A program made the translations under genes and the position numbers. This document shows positions 30,422 to 38,997 of a DNA stretch of 64,000 nucleotides, in pieces. Each line of letters opens with the position of its first letter. The stretch's first letter is position 1. The notes under the pieces were generated by a model. It was not told the origin of the DNA, ran no database searches, and worked only from the letters and a program-made list of their open reading frames with translations. This stretch comes from Peiella sedimenti (GTDB lineage: Bacteria > Pseudomonadota > Alphaproteobacteria > Caulobacterales > Caulobacteraceae): assembly GCF_030504955.1 (NCBI RefSeq), contig NZ_JAUKTR010000002.1, positions 124,001-188,000 on the forward strand, given 5' to 3'.

Positions 30422-31495
30422 ATGCGCATCCTTCTGGCGACCGACGCCTGGGAGCCCCAGGTCAACGGCGTGGTCCGCACCCTGACCCGCACCGTGGCCG
30501 AGTGCCGCGCCATGGGTCACGAGGTGGAGACGGTCACGCCTGATCAGTTCAGGACCGTCCCCTGCCCCACCTATCCTGAAATCCGTCTGGCGCTGGGCGC
30601 CGACGAGGAGATCCGCGAACGCTTCCGCGCCTTCGAGCCCGAGGCGGTGCACATCGCCACCGAAGGCCCCATCGGCCTGGCGGCCCGGCGCATCTGCCTG
30701 GAATGGAAGCTGCCCTTCACGACCAGCTACCACACCAAGTTCCCTGAATACGTCTCGGCGCGGTTCCCCGTGCCGGTCCAGGTGGGCTACGCCTACATGC
30801 GCTGGTTCCACAAGCCGTCGGGCCGGCTGATGGTGGCCACGCCCACGCTGCGCGACGAGCTGGTCAAGCACGGCTTCCGCAACGTTTCGCCCTGGACGCG
30901 CGGCGTGGACACCGAGCTGTTCCGGCCGGACCGCGAACCCATCTATCCGGCCGACTGGCCGCGTCCCATCTGGCTGAACGTGGGCCGGGTGGCGGTCGAG
31001 AAGAACATCGAGGCCTTCGTCGAGTTGGACCTGCCCGGCACCCAGGTGGTGGTGGGCGACGGCCCCGCCCGCGCCGAGCTCGAGGCCAAGTACCCTCACG
31101 TGAAGTTCCTGGGCGCCAGGTTCGGCGAGGAGCTGGCCCAGTGCTTCGCCGACGCCGACGTGTTCGTCTTCCCCTCATGGACGGACACCTTCGGTCTGGT
31201 GATCCTGGAGTCCATGGCGGCGGGCACGCCGGTGGCCGCCTATCCGGCCCACGGCCCCATCGACATCATCCCCGGATCGGGCGCGGGCGCCATCGACGAC
31301 GACCTGAAGACCGCCTGCCTTGAGTGCCTCAAGCTGGACCGCAAGCAGGTGCGCGCCTACGCCGAGAAGTTCTCCTGGCGCTCGTCGGCCGAGGAGTTCG
31401 TCAGGAACCTGCAGCCCCACCCGGAGCCGGAAAAGACCCGCTTCTGGCGCCGCCTGCGCCGCCTGGCCCGCATTCGCCGGGGCGTCGCGGCCTGA
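30422..31495 (+). CDS. glycosyltransferase family 4 (alpha-mannosyltransferase-like)
   Basis: A 357-residue cytoplasmic GT-B glycosyltransferase resembling GDP-mannose-dependent alpha-mannosyltransferases and SQD2-like lipid glycosyltransferases. N-terminal RILLATDAWEPQVNGVVRT and TSYHTKFPEYV are acceptor-side motifs; the donor side has WLNVGRVAVEKNIEAF, VVVGDGPARAELEAKYP and SWTDTFGLVILESMAAGTPVAAYP. The usual first Glu of the E-x7-E motif is replaced, as is common in this subgroup. ATG 30422 is used; a GTG at 30395 would add nine residues. Likely makes a glycolipid or envelope glycan; acceptor unknown. Confidence 0.88.
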   Translation: MRILLATDAWEPQVNGVVRTLTRTVAECRAMGHEVETVTPDQFRTVPCPTYPEIRLALGADEEIRERFRAFEPEAVHIATEGPIGLAARRICLEWKLPFTTSYHTKFPEYVSARFPVPVQVGYAYMRWFHKPSGRLMVATPTLRDELVKHGFRNVSPWTRGVDTELFRPDREPIYPADWPRPIWLNVGRVAVEKNIEAFVELDLPGTQVVVGDGPARAELEAKYPHVKFLGARFGEELAQCFADADVFVFPSWTDTFGLVILESMAAGTPVAAYPAHGPIDIIPGSGAGAIDDDLKTACLECLKLDRKQVRAYAEKFSWRSSAEEFVRNLQPHPEPEKTRFWRRLRRLARIRRGVAA

Positions 31496-31546
31496 GGCTG
31501 GACCTGGGCCGGGATTGAAATACGCCTGAAACACACGGCTGTTCGT

Positions 31547-31567
31547 CTGGGCTTGCTAAAAGCCCAG
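31547..31567 (+). promoter_or_regulatory. hairpin abutting the ribosome-binding site
   Basis: CTGGGCTT-GCTAA-AAGCCCAG forms an 8-base-pair perfect stem whose last two bases are the first AG of the AGGAGGAG Shine-Dalgarno of the protease gene starting at 31580. It could terminate upstream transcription or modulate ribosome access; there is no U run, so the second is more likely. Confidence 0.4.
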
Positions 31568-31579
31568 GAGGAGTCCCGC

Positions 31580-32740
31580 ATGCCTCGCCGTCATTCCGCC
31601 TGCGCCGTCGCGTTGGCGCTGGCCTTCGCCTTACCCACCGCGGCCTTGGCGCAGGAGCCGCCAGCCGCACAAGCCAGGCAGGCGGTCGAACTGCCCGTGA
31701 CCATCACCGGCACGCAGATCCTGATCGACGGCGTGCGCGTGAACGGCCAGGGCCCGTACCGTTTCCTGTTTGATACCGGAGCCCAGGCCGGCGGACGCGC
31801 CGACGCCAGCCTGGTCCAGGCCTTATCCTTGCCCCAGGCGGGCGAGGTTCAGGTCGGCGACGGCGGCGGGGGTCCGACGCGAACCCTGCCGCTTTACGGC
31901 ATCGAAATACTGGACGTGGGTCCGGTCCGGCTGGAAGGGCTCAATTTCATCAGCCGCGATTATAACGAGGGGGGCGCGCTCGCCTTGCGCGGGCATATCG
32001 ACGGGGTTCTGGGTCCGGACATTTTCGCAGGCTGGCTGATCACCATCGACTACGCCGCCCAAAAGATGCGTCTGGAGCGCGGCGCCCTCCCGGAATCGAA
32101 CGGCCGCGACGTTCTGGACCTGCACCCCAACCCGGCCGCGCCGACCGTGACCATGCGCGTCGGCGGGATTGAAACTGAAGCCCACATCGATACCGGCTCG
32201 ATGGGCGATGTCACAATTGGGCAGGCGACAGCTGACCGCCTGACCTTCCAGAGCCCGCCCGTCGTGGCAGGCCAGGCGCGGACCGTCTCGGGCGCCTTTG
32301 ACGTGCTGGAGGGTCGCATCTCCGGCGCGCTGGAGCTGGGCCCGGTGCGCATCGACAATCCCACCGTTCGCATCGTGCCCCATTTCCGCACAGCGAACCT
32401 GGGCGGACAGTTCCTGTCGCGATTTGCGCTAACGCTCGACATGGCTAATCAGCGCGTGCGGTTGACCCCATCCGCTCAGCCCCCGGCGCCGCCGCGCCGC
32501 TATGGCTTGATGATGCGGCCGCCGCAGGCCGGCCAAACCGAGATTGAGCTCCTGGGCGCCGCGCCTGGCAGTCCCGCCGAGGCGGCGGGCCTGCGCGCGG
32601 GGGATCGCATCACCGCCCTGAACGGGACTCCCCTCAGCGAGGTCGGCGACCGTTTGCCCGCCATGATGAGGACATCGCCTTTGGTGGTCGCCTACGTACG
32701 CGACGGCCAAGCTCATGAGGCGCGCCTGACCCTGGACTGA
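31580..32740 (+). CDS. periplasmic retropepsin-like aspartyl protease with PDZ domain
   Basis: A 386-residue exported protein: signal peptide ending ALAQEP, two pepsin-like lobes and a C-terminal PDZ domain. Each lobe has an Asp-Thr-Gly active-site triad, FLFDTGAQAG (about 64-73) and AHIDTGSMGD (about 200-209), so the two lobes could form a complete pseudodimeric aspartic protease. The PDZ domain (about 300-385) has GSPAEAAGLRAGDRITALNG. A strong AGGAGGAG precedes ATG 31580. The combination suggests periplasmic proteolysis with PDZ-dependent substrate choice; partners unknown. Confidence 0.85.
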   Translation: MPRRHSACAVALALAFALPTAALAQEPPAAQARQAVELPVTITGTQILIDGVRVNGQGPYRFLFDTGAQAGGRADASLVQALSLPQAGEVQVGDGGGGPTRTLPLYGIEILDVGPVRLEGLNFISRDYNEGGALALRGHIDGVLGPDIFAGWLITIDYAAQKMRLERGALPESNGRDVLDLHPNPAAPTVTMRVGGIETEAHIDTGSMGDVTIGQATADRLTFQSPPVVAGQARTVSGAFDVLEGRISGALELGPVRIDNPTVRIVPHFRTANLGGQFLSRFALTLDMANQRVRLTPSAQPPAPPRRYGLMMRPPQAGQTEIELLGAAPGSPAEAAGLRAGDRITALNGTPLSEVGDRLPAMMRTSPLVVAYVRDGQAHEARLTLD

Positions 32741-32798
32741 GTTCAGCCGGAACCGACCGTCGCCCGGCCACGTTTCTCCGCCCGATGGAGAGCGAACC

Positions 32799-33794
32799 AT
32801 GACCTGCAAGACGGTTCTGACGAGCGTCCTTACGGCGGTGCTGGCCGCCTCGGCGCCCGCCCTGGCCCTGGATCCCGGCGGCAACGGAAACGGAAAGGGA
32901 CGCGACGGCGATCGCGCGGAGGCGCGCGGCGACCGTGGCGGCGGGCCAGACCGTTCCGACGAGCGCGGCCGCGGCCGTGATCGGGATCGCGACCAGGCGC
33001 GCCCGCAGCCGGTGGCCCGGTTCCAGCCGGACGACGACCGGGGTCGGGGCCGCGACGAGGCGCCCGGTCAGGCGCGCCGCAACGACGACCGCCGCGAGGA
33101 CCGCCCGGTGCGGCCCCAGGCCCGCCCTGATGATCGTCGCGAGGATCGCCGCCTCAGCGAGGCCGCGCGCAGCCCTGAGCGGCTGGTGTTCAGGAGCGCG
33201 CCCGGTCTGATCGACGGCTGCCCTCCGGGTCTGGCCAAGCGCGACAACGGCTGCCTGCCGCCCGGTCAGGCGCGCCGCATCGAGGCTGAGCGCCGGATGG
33301 AGCGCGAGCGCTGGGAGAATCTCTGGCGCTGGCCCGCCTATGGCGGCGACCGCTACCGGTACCGATACGACGACGGCTACCTCTACAGAATGTCCCAGCA
33401 GGGCGGCCTTCTGGGCTATCTGCCGGTGCTGGGCGGCGCCCTGGCGCCCCAGCAGATCTGGCCGGATCGCTACGACTGGGACCCGGCGCCCGCCTATTAC
33501 AGCCGGTATTACGGACTGCCCGACGACTACGCCTACCGCTACGCCGACGGGGTGCTCTACGGCGTCGATCCCGACACCCAGCGCATCGCCCAGGTGGCGG
33601 CGCTTCTGACCGGACAGCCGTGGACGGTCGGCCAGCCGATGCCCGTTGGATACGACGTCTACAACGTGCCCTACGACTACCGGGCGCGCTACGTCGACAG
33701 CCCGCAGGCGCTCTACCGCTACAGCGACGGCTACGTCTACCAGGTCGATCCCACGACGCGCCTGGTGCAGGCCGTGATCGAACTCCTCACCTGA
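32799..33794 (+). CDS. secreted Arg/Asp-rich protein with Tyr-Arg-Tyr repeats
   Basis: A 331-residue exported protein of unknown function. The signal peptide ends near APALALDP. Residues 25-125 are an extremely charged Arg/Asp/Gly region. Then comes LIDGCPPGLAKRDNGCLPPG, a motif frequent in RcnB-like secreted proteins of Alphaproteobacteria. The C-terminal half has three copies of YRYxDGxxYxxDPxT (from about residues 188, 246 and 306), each followed by a hydrophobic stretch. It lies between the protease gene and the fasciclin lipoprotein gene, 14 bases upstream of the latter, suggesting an envelope role. Confidence 0.8.
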   Translation: MTCKTVLTSVLTAVLAASAPALALDPGGNGNGKGRDGDRAEARGDRGGGPDRSDERGRGRDRDRDQARPQPVARFQPDDDRGRGRDEAPGQARRNDDRREDRPVRPQARPDDRREDRRLSEAARSPERLVFRSAPGLIDGCPPGLAKRDNGCLPPGQARRIEAERRMERERWENLWRWPAYGGDRYRYRYDDGYLYRMSQQGGLLGYLPVLGGALAPQQIWPDRYDWDPAPAYYSRYYGLPDDYAYRYADGVLYGVDPDTQRIAQVAALLTGQPWTVGQPMPVGYDVYNVPYDYRARYVDSPQALYRYSDGYVYQVDPTTRLVQAVIELLT

Positions 33795-33808
33795 GCAGGA
33801 AGACGCCG

Positions 33809-34372
33809 ATGAAGACCTCCTTGCGCCCTGCGGCCCTGCCCGCCTTGACCCTGTCTGTCCTGACCCTGGCTCTGTCGGCCTGCGGCGACCGTGACGGCGA
33901 CGCCGCCGCCGGTCCCGCCACGCCCCCTGAGGCCAGCCGCACCCTGGCCGACGAGCTGGGCGAGGGCCGGGCCACCCTGGGCCGCGTGGTTGAAAGCTCG
34001 GGCCTGGCCACGGTGCTGGACGGCGTCGGGCCCTACACGGTGCTGGCGCCCACGGACGCGGCCTTTGGCCAGGGCGGGGCCGACCTGACCGAGGCGGGCA
34101 TGCGCGCCCAGGCCGCGGCCCTGCTTCGCGCCCACATGTTGCCGGGCGCCGTAACGCGCGAAGACATCCTGGCCGCCATCGACAGCGGCGGCGGCCAGGC
34201 CTCCATGCGCAACATGGGCGGCGGAGTCGTCACCTTCACACGCGATGGGGACGCCATCGTCGCCGCCGGGCCGGATGGCGTCAGCGCCCGCCTTACCGAC
34301 GAGGAGGAGCCCACCGGCAACGGCGTCATCCAGCCCATCGACGGGCTGCTGATCGCGCCAGAGCCGTCCTGA
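33809..34372 (+). CDS. fasciclin (FAS1) domain lipoprotein
   Basis: A 187-residue predicted lipoprotein: signal MKTSLRPAALPALTLSVLTLALSAC with lipobox LSAC (Cys25), then a single FAS1 domain. The family H1 motif GPYTVLAPTDAAF and the segment VVTFTRDGDAIVAAGPDGVSARL are visible, ending in NGVIQPIDGLLIAP, the normal FAS1 C-terminal strand. FAS1 domains mediate adhesion or protein contacts. The 14-base gap to the preceding secreted-protein gene and the AGCAGGAAG ribosome-binding site suggest an operon. Only this start is compatible with the lipobox. Confidence 0.88.
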   Translation: MKTSLRPAALPALTLSVLTLALSACGDRDGDAAAGPATPPEASRTLADELGEGRATLGRVVESSGLATVLDGVGPYTVLAPTDAAFGQGGADLTEAGMRAQAAALLRAHMLPGAVTREDILAAIDSGGGQASMRNMGGGVVTFTRDGDAIVAAGPDGVSARLTDEEEPTGNGVIQPIDGLLIAPEPS

Positions 34373-34407
34373 ACCAGATAGGCCCTAGGGCGCCGCCATA
34401 AGAAAAC

Positions 34408-34436
34408 GCCCCGCCGGAGACGCGCTCCGACGGGGC
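34408..34436 (-). terminator. Rho-independent terminator between fasciclin and M3 peptidase genes
   Basis: A 12-base-pair stem with one C-A mismatch (arms GCCCCGCCGGAG and CTCCGACGGGGC around ACGCG) lies between convergent genes. In the minus direction it is followed by GTTTTCTTATGG, so it suits termination of the M3 peptidase transcript; it may serve both directions. Confidence 0.75.
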
Positions 34437-34462
34437 TGATCAGGTCTAGGCGACCGAGAAGT

Positions 34463-36628
34463 CTAGTCGACTGGGAAGCCGCGGTTGCGCAGCAGGGCCG
34501 CCACGTCCGGATCGCGGCCGCGGAACTGGCGATAGGCCTCGGCCCGGTCCGTGGTGTTGCCCGGCGCCAGGATGATCTCCTTGAAACGTTGCGCGATGGC
34601 CGGGTCGAAGGGATCGCCCGCCTCCTCGAACATGGCCCAGGTGTCCGCGTCCATGACCTCCGACCAGAGGTACGAATAGTACCCGGCCGAGTAGGCGTCC
34701 GAGGTGAACAGGTGATTGAACTGGGGCAGGCGGTGACGCATCACCGTCTCGTCCGGCATGCCGATGCGCGCCAGCGACTCCCGCTCGAAGGCGTCGATGT
34801 CGGTCGGCGGATCGGCCCGGGTGTGCAGGTCCATGTCCACCAGGGCGCTCGAGAGATACTGCACCGTCTGGTAGCCCTGGTTGAACTGGGATGAAGCGTC
34901 GATCTTGTCCACCAGCGACTGCGGCATGGGTTCGCCCGTCTGATAGTGCCGAGCGAAGCGGTCCAGCACGGGCCGGGTCAGCACCCAGTGCTCGTGCACC
35001 TGGCTGGGATACTCCACGAAGTCGCGCTGGGTCCCCGCGAAGGACGGGTACTTCACGTTCGACAGCAGGAAGTGCAGGGCGTGGCCGAACTCGTGGAACA
35101 GGGTGCGGGCGTCGTCCAGGCTGATCAGGGTGGGCTGACCCTCCGGCGCCTTGACGAAGTTGTTGTTGTTCGAGTTCAGGACCGTCTTCTTGCCGTCGTA
35201 GGTCTCGTGCACGCGATAGGCCGAATGCCATGCGCCGGAGCGCTTCCCGGGGCGGGCGAAGTCGTCCACGTACCACAGGCCCACATGGGCGCCCGTCGCC
35301 TTGTCCTTGACCTCGAAGGTGCGCACCTCGGGGTGGAAGACCGGGATGCCCGTGACCTCGGTGAAGGTCAGGCCGTAAAGCCGCTCGGCCATCCAGTGGG
35401 CCGCCTGCTTCATGGCGTTCAGCTCGAAGTAGGGCTTGATCTCGTTCTGATCCAGGTCGTAGCGCGCCTTGCGCACCTTCTCGGCGTAGAACAGGTAGTC
35501 CCAGGGCTCGATCTCGGTCACGCCGTCGGGCCGCGCGATCTGCAGCATGTCGGCCACCTCTTCACGCACGCGCGCGACGGCCGGGGTCCAGACGCGGTTC
35601 ATCAGCGCCATGGCCGCCTCGGGGGTCCGGGCCATGGTGTCCTGCATCCGCCAGTGCGCATGGGTGGGGAAGCCCAGCAGCCGCGCGCGCCGGGCGCGCA
35701 GGGCCACGATGCGGGCGATGACGGCGTTGGTGTCGTTGGCGTCGCCGTTGTCGCCCCGGTTCACGAACTTGCGCCACACCTGTTCGCGCAAGGCCCGGTC
35801 GCTGGCGAAGGTCAGGAACGGATCCACGCTGGAGCGCGTGTTCATGATGGCCCAGCCGTCCAGATTGTTGCGCTGGGCCGCGGCCCGGGCGGCCGCCTTG
35901 TTCGAGTCCGGCAGGCCGGCCAGCCGCGCCTCGTCGGTGACCAAGGTCCAGGCGTTCTCGTCGGCCGTCACCTTCTGCGAGAACTCGGCGAAGGCGCGCG
36001 CCAGCTCGGTGTTGATCTGGCCCAGCTCGGCCTTGCCGGCGGCGTCCAGGGCGGCGCCGTTGCGCACGAAGGCCTCGTAGGTGCGCTGCACCAGGCGACG
36101 GTCCTCGGCGTTCAGGCCGCGCGCCTCGGCCGTCTCGTGCACCGCGCGGATGCGGTCGAACAGCCGGGTGTTGAAGGTGATCTCGTCGCCCGCCTGGGAC
36201 AGGATCGGGGCCAGCTCGGCGCGCAGGGCGTCGTATTCGGCGCCGCCGATGTTCTGGGTCATGACCCCCATCAGCGTCGTGGCGCGGCCCAGCGCGTCGC
36301 CCGCCCGCTCCATGGCCACGCGGGTGTTCTCGAAGGTCGGCGGCTCGGGATTGTTCGCGATGGCGGCGTACTCGGCGCGCTGGATCTCGATGCCTTCAAG
36401 GATGGCTTCGCGCAGCTTGGCGGCCGTCACCTGGTCCCAGGGCGGCACGCCGCCATAGGGGCCGGTCCACGGCTGAAGCAGCTCCGCGCGCGGCTGGATC
36501 AGGGGCGGCATCCGCACTGCGGGAGCGACGGGCGCGCCCGCGCCTCCCCCCATGTCCATGCCCATCGAGGCGCAGCCGCTCATAGCGGCGGCGCCGGCGC
36601 CCATCATCAGAAGCGTGCGTCTGTTCAT
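34463..36628 (-). CDS. M3 family oligopeptidase (Dcp-like), Tat-type lipoprotein
   Basis: A 721-residue zinc metallopeptidase of family M3 (peptidyl-dipeptidase Dcp/oligopeptidase A type). The zinc site is LFHEFGHALHFLLSNV (HExxH), with downstream active-site segment YSAGYYSYLWSEVMDADTW. The N-terminus MNRRTLLMMGAGAAAMSGC combines a twin Arg and a lipobox, suggesting Tat export followed by lipidation. ATG 36628 is chosen because it produces this leader; the frame extends upstream to 36667. It is a clear paralogue of the next gene upstream, sharing WTGPYGGVPxxD near the N-terminus. It likely degrades short peptides in the periplasm. Confidence 0.92.
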   Translation of the reverse strand: MNRRTLLMMGAGAAAMSGCASMGMDMGGGAGAPVAPAVRMPPLIQPRAELLQPWTGPYGGVPPWDQVTAAKLREAILEGIEIQRAEYAAIANNPEPPTFENTRVAMERAGDALGRATTLMGVMTQNIGGAEYDALRAELAPILSQAGDEITFNTRLFDRIRAVHETAEARGLNAEDRRLVQRTYEAFVRNGAALDAAGKAELGQINTELARAFAEFSQKVTADENAWTLVTDEARLAGLPDSNKAAARAAAQRNNLDGWAIMNTRSSVDPFLTFASDRALREQVWRKFVNRGDNGDANDTNAVIARIVALRARRARLLGFPTHAHWRMQDTMARTPEAAMALMNRVWTPAVARVREEVADMLQIARPDGVTEIEPWDYLFYAEKVRKARYDLDQNEIKPYFELNAMKQAAHWMAERLYGLTFTEVTGIPVFHPEVRTFEVKDKATGAHVGLWYVDDFARPGKRSGAWHSAYRVHETYDGKKTVLNSNNNNFVKAPEGQPTLISLDDARTLFHEFGHALHFLLSNVKYPSFAGTQRDFVEYPSQVHEHWVLTRPVLDRFARHYQTGEPMPQSLVDKIDASSQFNQGYQTVQYLSSALVDMDLHTRADPPTDIDAFERESLARIGMPDETVMRHRLPQFNHLFTSDAYSAGYYSYLWSEVMDADTWAMFEEAGDPFDPAIAQRFKEIILAPGNTTDRAEAYRQFRGRDPDVAALLRNRGFPVD

Positions 36629-36692
36629 TATCGTTCCTCGCCTGGCCGCGCCTGGGGCGCCGCTCAATTGTCTTTAACGAGATAGGGGGTTC

Positions 36693-38828
36693 TCAGTCGA
36701 CCGGGAAGCCGCGCTGGCGCAGCAAGGCCGTCACATCCGGGTCGCGGCCGCGGAACTGGCGGTAAAGCTCGCCCTGATCGCGCGAGTCGCCGGCCGCGAA
36801 CATGGCCCGCATCCGCGCCGCCACCTCGGGATTCCAGACGTCGCCGGTCTCCTCGAAGGCCTCCCAGGCGTCGGCGTCCATGGTCTCGCTCCACAGGTAC
36901 GAGTAGTACCCGGCGGCATAGCCCTCGTCCGCGAACAGGTGATTGAACTGGGGCAGGCGGTGCCGCATGACGATTTCGCGCGGCATGCCCAGCTCGGCCA
37001 GGGCCTGACGTTCGAAGGCGTCAGGGTCGACCCGGCCGCCCGGAACCTGGTGCATGCGCATGTCGACGATGCCGCTAGCCAGGAACTCCACCGTGGCGAA
37101 GCCCTGGTTGAAGGTCTGCATGGCCTGCACCTTGTCCAGCAGCGCCTGCGGCATGGGCTCGCCCGTCTGGTAGTGGCGGGCGAAGCGGTCCAGCACCTCG
37201 CGGGTCAGCAGCCAGTGCTCGTTCACCTGGCTGGGGAACTCCACGAAGTCGGTCGAGGTGTTGGTGCCCGACAGGCTGGCGTAGTTCACGTCCGACAGCA
37301 GGTCGTGCAGGGCGTGGCCGAACTCGTGGAACAGGGTCTCGGCGTCGTCCAGGCTGATCAGCACCGGCTCGCCCGGCGCGCCCTTGACGAAGTTGTTGTT
37401 GTTCGAGACCAGCGGCCGGATGTTTCCGCCCTGGCGGTTCTGGCTGCGGTAGGCGAACTCCCAGGCGCCTGAGCGCTTGATCGAGCGGGCGAAGTTGTCC
37501 CCGTAGAACAGGCCGACAAAGCCGCCGTTCGCGTCCTTCACTTCCCAGACCCGCACGTCCGGATGGAAGGTGGGGACCTGGCCGGTGATCTCGTTGAACT
37601 GCAGGCCATAGAGGCGGCCCGCCGACCACATGGCCCCCTGGATCATGTTCTCCAGGGCGAAGTAGGGCTTCAGGTCGTTCTGATCCAGGTCGTACCGCTC
37701 GCGGCGGACCTTCTCCATGTAGAAGCGGTAGTCCCAGGGCTCGATGGTGATGTTCGCGCCCTCGCGGTCGGCGATGGCCTGCATCTCGGCCACCTCCTCA
37801 CGCACACGCGCCACGGCCGGGCGCCAGACCCGCATCATCAGGTCCATGGCCCGATCCGGATCCTGCGCCATGGTGTTGGACAGCTTCCAGTCGGCGTAGG
37901 TCTCATAGCCCAGCAGCTGCGCCTTCTCGGCGCGCAGGGGCATGATCTGTGCGATGACGGCGTTGGTGTCGTTGTCGTCGCCGTTGTCGCCGCGATTGAT
38001 GAAGCCGCGCCAGACGTACTCGCGCAGCTGCCGGTTCTGGGCGTAGGTCAGGACCGGATCGACGGCCGAGCGGGTGTTGACGATGGCCCAGCCGGGCACG
38101 CCGTTCTCCTGGGCGGCGGCGCGCATGGCGGCCTTCACCGAGTCCGGGATGCCGGCCAGCTGCGCCTCGTCGGTGACGGTGATATAGGACGCCTCGTCGG
38201 ACAGGACCCGCTGACTGAAGGTCGTGTACAGGCTGGCCAGCTGCTGGTTGATCTCGGCCATGCGCGTCTTCTGCGCCGGCGTCAGGCGCGCGCCCTGGCG
38301 CACGAAGTTGTCATAGGTGCGCCACAGCAGGCGATGCTGTTCCGGGGTCAGATTGGCCTGCTCACGGTTGTTCCACACCGCTTCGATGCGCTGGAACAGC
38401 GGCCCGTTCAGCACCAGGGCGTCGGCGGCGGCCGCCTGGCGCGGCGCCAGCTCGGCGTCGACGGCCTGCATCGGGGCGTCGTTCATGTTGCTGGTGTAGA
38501 TCAGCAGCAGGCGGGTGACCCGGTCATAGGCGGCGCCCGACCGCTCCAGCGCCTCGATGGTGTTTTCGAAGGTCGGCGCGGCGCGGTTGTTGACGATCGC
38601 CGCGATTTCGCGGTCGCGCATGGCCAGGGCTTCGTTGAAGGCGGGCACGAAATGCTCGGGCCGGATGCGGTCGAAGGCGGGCACGCCGCCATAGGGTCCG
38701 GTCCATTCCGCCAGCACCGGATTGACGTCCTCGGCGACGGCGCGCGGCGCCTCGGGCGGGGCCGTCGCCGTGGCGCAGCCGGTCAGCAAGACGGCGGCTG
38801 CGGCGCTGGCGTAGAGGAAGGTCTTCAT
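36693..38828 (-). CDS. M3 family oligopeptidase (Dcp-like), lipoprotein
   Basis: A 711-residue M3 metallopeptidase with signal and lipobox LLTGC (Cys18), zinc motif LFHEFGHALHDLLSDV, and catalytic-pocket segment YAAGYYSYLWSETMDADAW. It is 64 bases upstream of its paralogue in the same orientation, so the pair probably form an operon produced by duplication. Unlike the other copy its leader has a single Lys and no twin Arg, implying Sec export. M3 enzymes of this type remove dipeptides or cleave short peptides; substrates here are unknown. Confidence 0.93.
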   Translation of the reverse strand: MKTFLYASAAAAVLLTGCATATAPPEAPRAVAEDVNPVLAEWTGPYGGVPAFDRIRPEHFVPAFNEALAMRDREIAAIVNNRAAPTFENTIEALERSGAAYDRVTRLLLIYTSNMNDAPMQAVDAELAPRQAAAADALVLNGPLFQRIEAVWNNREQANLTPEQHRLLWRTYDNFVRQGARLTPAQKTRMAEINQQLASLYTTFSQRVLSDEASYITVTDEAQLAGIPDSVKAAMRAAAQENGVPGWAIVNTRSAVDPVLTYAQNRQLREYVWRGFINRGDNGDDNDTNAVIAQIMPLRAEKAQLLGYETYADWKLSNTMAQDPDRAMDLMMRVWRPAVARVREEVAEMQAIADREGANITIEPWDYRFYMEKVRRERYDLDQNDLKPYFALENMIQGAMWSAGRLYGLQFNEITGQVPTFHPDVRVWEVKDANGGFVGLFYGDNFARSIKRSGAWEFAYRSQNRQGGNIRPLVSNNNNFVKGAPGEPVLISLDDAETLFHEFGHALHDLLSDVNYASLSGTNTSTDFVEFPSQVNEHWLLTREVLDRFARHYQTGEPMPQALLDKVQAMQTFNQGFATVEFLASGIVDMRMHQVPGGRVDPDAFERQALAELGMPREIVMRHRLPQFNHLFADEGYAAGYYSYLWSETMDADAWEAFEETGDVWNPEVAARMRAMFAAGDSRDQGELYRQFRGRDPDVTALLRQRGFPVD

Positions 38829-38997
38829 GGTCGGCGCTCCGCAAATAGGGCTGGGGGCGGATGATGTCGGGGCCGGACCCTAGCCTTACCCCGGAGCTTT
38901 GCAAAAGACGCCTTTCGCCGCGCGGCGGATCGCGCAAGATCGGCCCATCCCGCCCGCGCATGGACGGCGTCCTCGCGCGGGGCTAAAGCGCCTGCCC

